Source of the DNA: Chloroflexi bacterium UBA4733
GTDB taxonomy: Bacteria; Chloroflexota; UBA4733
DNA: 11,644 bases
Assembly (NCBI GenBank): GCA_002404055.1
Contig: DHIZ01000044.1
Span: 19,000-30,643, forward strand
Direction of reading: 5' to 3'
In this document: piece by piece, positions 6,577 through 11,644 of the stretch
Numbering within the stretch: position 1 is the stretch's first letter
Layout of the letters: each line of letters begins with the position of its first letter
Program-made: the position numbers and the translations under genes
The notes under the pieces: model-generated
What the model saw: only the letters and a program-made list of their open reading frames with translations
The model's database searches: none
Told to the model about the DNA's origin: nothing

Positions 6577-7245
6577 ATGGCTGTTTCCATACCCAACCTG
6601 ACAGCAAACCGGGCCCTGCACATGGACGTGGAGGCCTACGTCTTGGACCTGCTCCGCAGTGGCGAGGTGCAGCCGGGCGACCGCCTCAGCGAAGCAGAGC
6701 TTGCTCGCCGGCTGGGCATCAGCCGCACCCCCGTGCGCGAGGCCATGGCGCGCCTGCTGCGCGACGGCGTCCTCCAGCATTCCCCTCGGCGCGGCGTGTT
6801 TGTGCCGCAACACGTGCCTGCCCAGATTGAGGAAGTCGCCAGCCTCCGCGCCGTCTTGGAAGGGTTTGCTGCCCGCCGCGCCTGCTCGCGGATTACGCCG
6901 AAGGAATTGGAGCAACTGCGGACCGTTGTTGAGGCGGGGGCTGAGGCGGCACGCCGCGGCGATTGGCTGAGCATGGAAGAGAAGAACGCCGAGTTTCATG
7001 ACCTGCTCGTGCGCTACGCCCAGCACGACCTCCTGCACCGATCGTGGCGCCTGCTCAGCCCGGCCGCCTGGAAGTTGATTGCAGCGACGCCGTCGACCAC
7101 CCCGAGCGCCGAGACAATCGCCGATTTCTTGGAGCGTCATCACCGGGTCATTCAAGCGCTGGCGTCGGGCGACCCCCAGCGCGCCGAGCGAGAAGCCGCT
7201 GCCCACGTCCAACGGGCCGGCGGACGGCTGCTCGCCGGCTCTTGA
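6577..7245 (+). CDS. GntR family transcriptional regulator, FadR/FCD subfamily
   Basis: A 222-residue regulator. The N-terminal winged helix-turn-helix (about 12-78) contains RLSEAELARRLGISRTPVRE (36-55), the standard GntR DNA-recognition signature, then a wing with PRRGVFV (70-76). The C-terminal helical FCD ligand-binding domain (about 85-215) keeps histidines in the places used for metal or carboxylate binding: NAEFH (137-141), H188/H189 and H210. FCD regulators commonly sense organic acids such as lactate, gluconate or uronates, which fits the carboxylate-type enzymes downstream. The ATG follows GGGGAGA. It is the first gene of the plus-strand cluster, divergent from an oxidoreductase gene, and has candidate operators in its own promoter region. 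The effector is unknown. Confidence 0.93.
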   Translation: MAVSIPNLTANRALHMDVEAYVLDLLRSGEVQPGDRLSEAELARRLGISRTPVREAMARLLRDGVLQHSPRRGVFVPQHVPAQIEEVASLRAVLEGFAARRACSRITPKELEQLRTVVEAGAEAARRGDWLSMEEKNAEFHDLLVRYAQHDLLHRSWRLLSPAAWKLIAATPSTTPSAETIADFLERHHRVIQALASGDPQRAEREAAAHVQRAGGRLLAGS

Positions 7246-7275
7246 CGGCCGCCTCTGGTAGCGAAGGAGAACGGG

Positions 7276-8025
7276 ATGCCTACACAGTCACGAGTGCCGG
7301 CAGCGCTCACCCGGCGCCGCTTCCTGGCCGCCCTACCCGTCGGGCTGGCAGCCGCCTCGTTGCTCGCCGCTTGTGGCGGCGCCGCCCAGGTGACGACGGG
7401 AGCGGCGACGACTACGGGGGCCATCGCGGCGCCGGGAACGACGGCGGCGGCAGTGTCGTCGGCAGCAACGAGCACGGCGGCAGCCTCTTCGGCAGCAACG
7501 AGCACGGTGGTCACATCGTCGGCGGCAACCTCGTCGTCCGTCGTTCAGCCGGCTGCCACCAGCGCTGCGGTGAGCAAGGCAGGGGCGCCCACCATCACCT
7601 ACATGTCCAATCTGCCCGACACCCACCCGGAAGGCAAGGCCCGCCTTGGCTTGCTCGCCGAATACAGCAAGACCAACCCGGCCGACCACAAGCAGGCGGC
7701 CGCGCGCGTCGCCCTGTGGCTGAATGCTCCCCACGCCCAGGCCCAGATGTGCATTCAGGCCACCTCCCTGCCGGTGAGCAACGCCGCCTTCCAGTCGAAG
7801 GAACTTCGGGACTACCTGAAGACCGACCCGCAACTGAAGGGCTTCGTCGACATGGCTCCCCACGGCTGGCGCTGGCCCGCCCTGCCCTCCTATGCCAAGA
7901 TTTCGGGCGCCCTCAACAAGACGATCAACGACATCTTCGCCGGCAAGGTGAGCATTCAGGATGGACTGACCCAGGCCCAGCAGGCGGCCCAGGTGCTGCT
8001 CGACCAGGATCTAAAGCTACAATAA
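7276..8025 (+). CDS. Tat-type lipoprotein, internally deleted ABC sugar-binding protein (likely non-functional)
   Basis: A 249-residue lipoprotein with twin-arginine signal TRRRFL (12-17), hydrophobic core and lipobox LAAC (C33), then a long Ala/Ser/Thr linker (about 35-103). TITYMSNLPDTHPEGKARLG (106-125) looks like the first strand of an extracellular solute-binding protein of the sugar ABC type. After KTNP (132-135) it jumps directly to ADHKQAAARVALWLNAPHAQ (136-155) and LPVSNAAF (165-172), which resemble the final 110 residues of such proteins (the AAWEFIKWL...LPV region). Family members usually have over 400 residues, so about 200 central residues forming the binding cleft are absent. 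The join, near 7680/7681, is in frame. No permease or ATPase gene follows. GAAGGAG supports the start. It is probably a decayed gene, though an assembly collapse or a small repurposed lipoprotein is possible. Confidence 0.8.
   Translation: MPTQSRVPAALTRRRFLAALPVGLAAASLLAACGGAAQVTTGAATTTGAIAAPGTTAAAVSSAATSTAAASSAATSTVVTSSAATSSSVVQPAATSAAVSKAGAPTITYMSNLPDTHPEGKARLGLLAEYSKTNPADHKQAAARVALWLNAPHAQAQMCIQATSLPVSNAAFQSKELRDYLKTDPQLKGFVDMAPHGWRWPALPSYAKISGALNKTINDIFAGKVSIQDGLTQAQQAAQVLLDQDLKLQ
7459..7536 (+). repeat. 30-bp tandem repeat in the lipoprotein linker
   Basis: Units of 30 bases start at 7459, 7489 and 7519. The first two share TCGGCAGCAACGAGCACGG exactly; the third begins TCGGCGGCAAC and has drifted. 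Each unit encodes ten residues of the SAATST type, extending the Ser/Ala/Thr tether behind the lipidated cysteine. Slippage in this stretch would lengthen or shorten the tether by ten residues without breaking the frame. Confidence 0.75.
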
Positions 8026-8067
8026 TAGGCGGCTGGTCGGACGTGACGATAGGAACTTTGTATGCCA

Positions 8068-8105
8068 GGGAGCAGAAGCAGTGTATGGGAGCAGAAGCAG
8101 TGTAT
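8068..8105 (+). repeat. 19-bp perfect tandem duplication at the start of the PLP enzyme gene
   Basis: The 19-base unit GGGAGCAGAAGCAGTGTAT is present twice without interruption (8068-8086 and 8087-8105). The ATG used for the following gene spans the junction (AT from the first copy, G from the second). The first copy also supplies the only purine-rich GGGAG upstream of that ATG, at a rather long 12-base spacing. Confidence 0.9.
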
Positions 8106-9215
8106 AGCGATGTGCTGACAGATCATCCGGCGATCGGGCACCCGGTCGCTGACTTGCCGACGCCGGCGCCGGTCGTGGACATCGACCTGCTCCAGTCCAA
8201 CATTGACCGGATGGCCGCCTTCTTTCAGGACCGACCGGCCCGGCTACGGCCACACGTCAAGACCCATCGCGCGCCGGCCATCGCCCGCATGCAGGTAGCG
8301 GCCGGCGCACGTGGCGTCACCTGCGCCAAGGTGGCCATGGCCGAGGCCATGGTGGCGGGTGGCATCGACGACGTGTACGTCGCCAATCAGGTGGTCGCCC
8401 GCCAGGCCATCGACCGCCTTTGCCTGATGGCGCAACGCGCCCGGGTCACGGTCGCGGTGGACGACGCCGGCAACGTCGCCGACCTGTCGAACGCTGCTCA
8501 GGCCCACGGCGTGACGCTCAACGTCGTCGTCGAGGTCGACGCCGGCATGGGCCGCTGCGGCGTCCAGCCGGGCGGGCCGGCGCTGGAACTGGCCCAGGCG
8601 GTCAGCCGCGCGCCCGGCCTGCGCTTTCGAGGCCTGCACGCCTACGAAGGCCACGTGGTCCAGCACGAGGACTTTGCCGTGCGCAAGCTTGAGACAGAGC
8701 GCATGCTGGCCCGTACCATGGAGACCCGCGATCTTCTGGAGCAGTACGGTCTGGAGGTGGCGGTAGTGACTGTCGGCGGCACGGGCACCTACAACATCTC
8801 CGGCGTCTATCCCGGCGTGACGGAGCACCAGTCCGGTTCCTACGTCTACATGGATCCCAGCTACCAGGAGAAAGTGCCGGAATTCGACCTGGCGTTCAGT
8901 GTGCTGTGTACCGTGTTGAGCCGGCCTTCCCCGCAGAAGGTCATCACCGATGGCGGGATCCAGGTTCTGGCGCGGGACCATGGCACGCCGGCCGTGGCCG
9001 GCCACCCGGAGCTGGCCTACCGCGGGCTCTCCGAGGAGCACGGCAACTTCACGGTCCGCGAGGGCTGTACGACCGACCTGCGCATCGGCGACGTGGTCGC
9101 CGTGCATCCGGGCCACTGCTGCTCCGCCGCCAACCTGCACGATCGCGTCTTCGCGGCCCGCCGGGGCGTGGTCGAAGCCGTCTGGCTGGTGACCGCCCGC
9201 GGCCGCTCGGAGTAG
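8085..9215 (+). CDS. DSD1-like PLP enzyme (D-threonine aldolase / D-serine dehydratase family)
   Basis: A 376-residue fold-type III PLP enzyme (alanine-racemase-like barrel plus metal-binding C-terminal domain). DLPTPAPVVDIDLLQSNIDR (23-42) is the standard N-terminus. RPHVKTHR (55-62) carries the PLP lysine K59; HAYEGH (185-190) and GGTGTY (231-236) line the cofactor site; VHPGHCCSAANLHD (340-353) is the metal motif. The metal pair reads H344-x-C346, as in eukaryote-type D-serine dehydratases, whereas D-threonine aldolases usually have H-x-D, so D-serine or 3-hydroxy-D-amino acid breakdown is likely. The start is uncertain: ATG 8085 is formed by a tandem duplication and has a weak ribosome site; TTG 8058 (close behind AGGA) and GTG 8112 are in-frame alternatives. 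It lies 59 bases after the lipoprotein gene and 19 before the FAH gene. Confidence 0.9.
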   Translation: MGAEAVYSDVLTDHPAIGHPVADLPTPAPVVDIDLLQSNIDRMAAFFQDRPARLRPHVKTHRAPAIARMQVAAGARGVTCAKVAMAEAMVAGGIDDVYVANQVVARQAIDRLCLMAQRARVTVAVDDAGNVADLSNAAQAHGVTLNVVVEVDAGMGRCGVQPGGPALELAQAVSRAPGLRFRGLHAYEGHVVQHEDFAVRKLETERMLARTMETRDLLEQYGLEVAVVTVGGTGTYNISGVYPGVTEHQSGSYVYMDPSYQEKVPEFDLAFSVLCTVLSRPSPQKVITDGGIQVLARDHGTPAVAGHPELAYRGLSEEHGNFTVREGCTTDLRIGDVVAVHPGHCCSAANLHDRVFAARRGVVEAVWLVTARGRSE

Positions 9216-9234
9216 GGGACGGGAAGAAGAACGC

Positions 9235-10047
9235 ATGAAGCTCGTCACATACCACGGCAGAAGCGGCATCCGCCACGGCCGGCTGCGCGAGGCCGGCCCG
9301 CCAGCGCTAGAGCTGGCCTGTCGGGCTGCCGGCCGCGAATTGCCCCTGGCGGATGTGCAGGTGCTGGCGCCGCTGGCCCGCCCCCCAAAACTGCTGGCGC
9401 TGGCCGCCAACTACCAGGACCACATCACGGAGGGTGGCGGGCAACGGGTCGACAAGGCACGGCTCGCCCCCAAGCTCTTCCTCAAGCCCTCCTCCGCCAT
9501 CATCGGTCCCGGCCAGCCGCTGATCCTGCCGGCGGTCTCTCAGACGGTGGATTGGGAGCTCGAACTGGCAGTGGTGATCGGCCGGCGCTGTCGCAACCTG
9601 CCGGTGGAGCAGGCGCTGGCCGCGGTGGCCGGCTACACCATCATCAACGACATCTCAGCGCGCACCATTGACTATGGCAACGAGCGGAACGACTACGCCT
9701 GGCGGGAGTATTTCGACTGGCTGATGGGCAAGTGGCCGGACAGCTTCGCGCCGCTCGGTCCCTACCTGGTCACCGCCGACGACGTACCGGATCCCCAGCA
9801 ACTGGACATGCGGCTGACGTTAGACGGGGAACTGCGCCAGCATGCCAGCACGCGGGACATGATCTTTGGGGTCGCCGAGATCATCGCCTTCGCTTCCCGC
9901 TTCATGACGCTGGAGCCGGGCGACCTCATTGCGACGGGTACCCCTTCCGGTGTCGGTGACGCCACGGGTACCTACCTCCGGCCGGGCAACGTCATGGAGG
10001 CCTCGATCACCGGCCTGGGCACACTACGCACGCCGGTGCAGGCGTGA
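9235..10047 (+). CDS. Fumarylacetoacetate hydrolase (FAH) family protein
   Basis: A 270-residue FAH-family enzyme. The family splits C-C bonds in, decarboxylates or hydrates 2-oxo acids and acylpyruvates using a divalent metal. Visible motifs: NYQDHITE (59-66, with the catalytic-type H63 and E66), the metal-binding WELE (107-110, E108 and E110), NDISAR (138-143, D139 as third metal ligand), K166 in GKWPDSFAPLGP (165-176) and ATGTPSGVG (233-241). All key residues are present and the length is normal, so it should be active. The ATG follows GGGAAGAAG. It lies between the PLP enzyme and an oxidoreductase in one run of genes, suggesting the FAH enzyme acts on the 2-oxo acid their reactions yield. 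The exact substrate cannot be read; 2,4-diketo-3-deoxy-sugar-acid hydrolases and acylpyruvases are the main options. Confidence 0.93.
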   Translation: MKLVTYHGRSGIRHGRLREAGPPALELACRAAGRELPLADVQVLAPLARPPKLLALAANYQDHITEGGGQRVDKARLAPKLFLKPSSAIIGPGQPLILPAVSQTVDWELELAVVIGRRCRNLPVEQALAAVAGYTIINDISARTIDYGNERNDYAWREYFDWLMGKWPDSFAPLGPYLVTADDVPDPQQLDMRLTLDGELRQHASTRDMIFGVAEIIAFASRFMTLEPGDLIATGTPSGVGDATGTYLRPGNVMEASITGLGTLRTPVQA

Positions 10048-10076
10048 CTGGATTCGGGATATAAAGAGGATGACAC

Positions 10077-11123
10077 ATGCCACAGACCTACAATGCCGCG
10101 ATCATCGGCTGCGGACGCATGGGCGGCTCGATTGACGACGAAGTGCGCAACCATCCCGGCATCATCTACCCCTATAGCCACGCCGGCACCTACCAGGCCT
10201 GTCAGCGCACCACGCTGGTGGCGGCGTCCGACGTGCTGGAAGACAAGCTGCACCCCTTCTGCCGGCGCTGGGACATCCCTCGCGCCTACACCGACTTTCG
10301 CGAGCTGATCGCCAACGAGCAGCCGGATATCATCAGCGTCACCACCCGACCGGCCAGCCACCGCGAGATCGTCGTCTACGCCGCCGAGCACGGCGTCAAA
10401 GCCATCTGGTGTGAGAAACCGCTGTGCTGCTCCATGGTCGAGGCCGACAGCATGGCAGCCGCCTGTGAGCAGCACGGGGTCAAGTTCAACCTCGGTGTCA
10501 ACCGTCGCTACAGCTCGGTCTACCGGGAAGCGCGCCGGCTGATCGCCGAGGGCATCGTCGGCGACCAGCGCACCATCATCGGTCACTGCGCCGGCTCCGC
10601 CCTCTGGAGCCACACCCACGCTGCCGACCTGCTCCTGCTGCTCGCCGGCGATGCCCCGGTGGAATACGTTCAGGGGACGGTCGGGGCTGACGAAGCCGAC
10701 TACGCCGACAACCAGGTCGAGGTGGACCCGTCGATCGATTCGGCCTACATCCGCTTCGCCGACGGCATCCACGGCTACCTCCTCGCCACTCTTGGCTACG
10801 AGTGGGAGGTGACGGGCACGACCGGCAAGTTGCGGCTGCTCAACGACGGCCAAACGGCCGAGCTGCGTCGCCAGTCCGGCGCCTGGAAGCAGCTCGAGCC
10901 GGTGGCGCCGCCGGCGTTCGAGCACACCAGCAATGCCTTGAACTGCCTGAACGACCTCGTGGCAGCCCTCGACAGCGGCGGCGCCACCCAGGGCAACGTC
11001 CAGCTCGCCCGCCGCAGCCAGGAGTTGATCATGGGCATCATCGCCTCGCACGGGCAGCACGGCGCCCGCGTGCCGTTGCCGCTGGCCAACCGCGACCTCT
11101 ACGTCGGCAAGCGGGACTGGTGA
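10077..11123 (+). CDS. Gfo/Idh/MocA family NAD(P)-dependent oxidoreductase
   Basis: A 348-residue dehydrogenase. The Rossmann loop is intact, IIGCGRMG (9-16); WCEKP (111-115) is the family motif with the catalytic lysine K114; HTHAADLL (179-186) gives the H181/D184 pair in the substrate domain. The ATG follows AGAGGATGA, and the gene begins 29 bases after the FAH gene, so it is the last intact member of the plus-strand run. It is a paralogue of the minus-strand enzyme ending at 5391 (similar length, same insert of about 18 residues after the glycine loop ending in SHAG, same RRW segment). The reaction is likely oxidation or reduction of a hydroxyl on a sugar, polyol or hydroxy acid; the substrate is not identifiable. 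No terminator was seen behind it. Confidence 0.94.
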   Translation: MPQTYNAAIIGCGRMGGSIDDEVRNHPGIIYPYSHAGTYQACQRTTLVAASDVLEDKLHPFCRRWDIPRAYTDFRELIANEQPDIISVTTRPASHREIVVYAAEHGVKAIWCEKPLCCSMVEADSMAAACEQHGVKFNLGVNRRYSSVYREARRLIAEGIVGDQRTIIGHCAGSALWSHTHAADLLLLLAGDAPVEYVQGTVGADEADYADNQVEVDPSIDSAYIRFADGIHGYLLATLGYEWEVTGTTGKLRLLNDGQTAELRRQSGAWKQLEPVAPPAFEHTSNALNCLNDLVAALDSGGATQGNVQLARRSQELIMGIIASHGQHGARVPLPLANRDLYVGKRDW

Positions 11124-11152
11124 GCGCGGCAACAGGCAGGAACAGCCGAGCG

Positions 11153-11221
11153 ATGGAGCAACCGCGGTACCGTGTCGCCATCGCGGGTTGTCACCGCATG
11201 CGAGGCAGTAGCACCTCTTAA
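11153..11221 (+). pseudogene. N-terminal stub of a third Gfo/Idh/MocA oxidoreductase
   Basis: A 22-codon reading frame (ATG to TAA) starts 29 bases after the previous gene, the same spacing as between earlier cluster genes. Its product begins MEQPRYRVAIAGCHRM, closely matching the start and glycine-rich loop of the upstream enzyme (TYNAAIIGCGRMGGS, residues 4-18), then ends after GSSTS. This is the first beta strand and nucleotide loop of a Gfo/Idh/MocA protein cut off at about residue 20. The DNA downstream does not continue the family in any forward frame I read. It is probably the remains of a gene removed by a deletion or insertion that also brought in the repeat at 11317-11429. A short standalone peptide is less likely. 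Confidence 0.7.
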
Positions 11222-11316
11222 TGTTCATGCATCTCCCAAGTCCTCAACCGTTTGGATCCCGTCCCGGGTGTCCCCCAAGGTCTTGCTTTGTCTGCTTGCT
11301 AACGGCGCCGCCGCCG

Positions 11317-11429
11317 CGCCCGGCGACTGAAGTCGCGGGCTACACCCAGCAAAGCCGCCCTTCGGCGGCTCGTTCAGTCCGCGAAGGCGGACTTCGCCAA
11401 ATCTAGCCCGCGACTTCAGTCGCCGGGCG
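11317..11429. repeat. Compound inverted-repeat element (MITE/REP-like)
   Basis: The outer arms 11317-11342 and 11404-11429 are perfect 26-bp inverted repeats containing GGCGACTGAAGTCGCGGGCTA. Inside are two more hairpins: AGCCGCC/GGCGGCT (11353-11359 and 11364-11370, loop CTTC) and AGTCCGC/GCGGACT (11376-11382 and 11387-11393, loop GAAG). The whole could fold into a cruciform or three-stem structure. A related partial copy is at 39-101. It encodes no protein, so it would be a non-autonomous mobile or dispersed palindromic element; it lies between two convergent transcription units and might also act as a bidirectional terminator. Confidence 0.85.
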
Positions 11430-11442
11430 GGCTACTGGCACG

Positions 11443-11644
11443 CTACGATTCTTGCCCGGACTTGTCCAGGCGCACGGAGCGCCCGGTCTCAGACGACTGC
11501 AACGCCGCTTCGATGACATCAAGCATATGTACGACCGCCTCGATCGGGCACAGTGCGGGTGTACCGGCGCGGGCCGCGCGCAGAAACTGGCGCACGAATT
11601 CCTCGCCGGCCACCCCACCATAGGAGCCGTCACGGAATAACTTT
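11443..11644 (-). CDS. 3' end of a Gfo/Idh/MocA family oxidoreductase (partial, runs off the window)
   Basis: On the minus strand an open frame enters from the window edge and ends at a TAG (11445-11443), giving 66 residues without a start. The sequence KLFRDGSYGGVAGEEFVRQF, followed by LRAARAGTPALCPIEAVVHM, then VIEAALQSSETGRSVRL, is the usual C-terminal pattern of Gfo/Idh/MocA dehydrogenases (a helix EEF-x-AxRxGxPP, then an xVIEAAxxSxxTGRxVxL tail). It is convergent with the plus-strand cluster and comes 14 bases before the inverted-repeat element. Its 5' part lies beyond the window, so completeness is unknown. The GTG-started frame elsewhere on this strand is a shadow. It has no obvious continuity with the stub at 11153, which is on the opposite strand. 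Confidence 0.75.
   Translation of the reverse strand, partial: KLFRDGSYGGVAGEEFVRQFLRAARAGTPALCPIEAVVHMLDVIEAALQSSETGRSVRLDKSGQES

Noticed and set aside
6429..6623. Upstream extension of the minus-strand oxidoreductase to 6623
   Set aside because: It overlaps the gntR start and promoter, lacks family similarity, and the typical N-terminus begins at the ATG at 6428.
7044..8084. Long open frame continuing upstream of the PLP enzyme through the gntR and lipoprotein genes
   Set aside because: It is the alternate frame of two clear genes in high-GC DNA; its translation is Pro/Arg/Gly-rich and unlike any family, while the PLP enzyme similarity begins only near 8085-8160.
8244..9410. 388-codon minus-strand frame opposite the PLP enzyme
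   Set aside because: It is an antisense shadow of a well-supported enzyme gene, caused by high GC.
9972..11228. 418-codon minus-strand frame opposite the second oxidoreductase
   Set aside because: It is an antisense shadow; composition is Val/Gly/Asp/Arg-rich without motifs, and the plus-strand gene is certain.
11403..11633. 76-codon minus-strand frame at the right edge
   Set aside because: Its translation is Arg/Ser/Pro-rich; the neighbouring frame on the same strand clearly encodes an oxidoreductase C-terminus.
1..11644. CRISPR array, tRNA, rRNA, transposase or phage genes
   Set aside because: No regularly spaced repeats, no tRNA-like cloverleaf and no transposase or phage motif was seen on either strand.

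Overview
This is a high-GC bacterial window with compact genes, several GTG starts and no ribosomal or tRNA genes. The Uma2-family genes, the Tat-type lipoprotein with a long Ala/Ser/Thr linker, the expanded Gfo/Idh/MocA oxidoreductases and the dispersed hairpin repeats containing GGCGACTGAAGTCGCG suggest a Chloroflexota (Chloroflexi) genome. That placement is inference from gene style, not from a marker gene.

Layout. Positions 1-211 hold no gene, only a half copy of a dispersed hairpin repeat. Two divergent Uma2-family (PD-(D/E)XK-like) genes follow (212-787 minus, 929-1486 plus). On the minus strand come a divergent HisI-like protein (1566-1982), translationally coupled to a class I SAM methyltransferase (1979-2704), and then mutS2 (2894-5257). 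A perfect 21-bp-arm hairpin (2758-2804) lies between mutS2 and the methyltransferase gene. A minus-strand Gfo/Idh/MocA oxidoreductase (5391-6428) diverges from a plus-strand cluster: a GntR/FadR-type regulator (6577-7245), a lipoprotein that looks like an internally deleted sugar-ABC substrate-binding protein (7276-8025), a DSD1/D-threonine-aldolase-like PLP enzyme (8085-9215), a fumarylacetoacetate hydrolase (FAH) family enzyme (9235-10047) and a second Gfo/Idh/MocA oxidoreductase (10077-11123). The cluster ends in a 22-codon stub of a third oxidoreductase (11153-11221). A compound inverted-repeat element follows (11317-11429), and then the 3' end of a fourth, convergent oxidoreductase gene (11443-11644, cut by the window edge).

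How the parts fit. The regulator, the PLP enzyme, the FAH enzyme and the two flanking dehydrogenases look like a regulated catabolic cluster for a small hydroxy- or amino-acid-type or sugar-acid-type compound. The substrate cannot be read from sequence. A clear TTGACA-N17-TACAGT promoter precedes gntR, with dyads beside and downstream of it that could be GntR sites. The cluster shows decay: the binding protein lacks its middle, no permease or ATPase genes are present, the PLP enzyme's ATG is formed at the junction of a 19-bp tandem duplication, and the terminal oxidoreductase is reduced to a stub beside a repeat element.

No CRISPR array, phage gene, transposase or complete defence system was seen. 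The most unusual items are the HisI-like protein with altered metal-binding residues coupled to a methyltransferase, the internally deleted binding protein, the oxidoreductase stub, and the hairpin elements.
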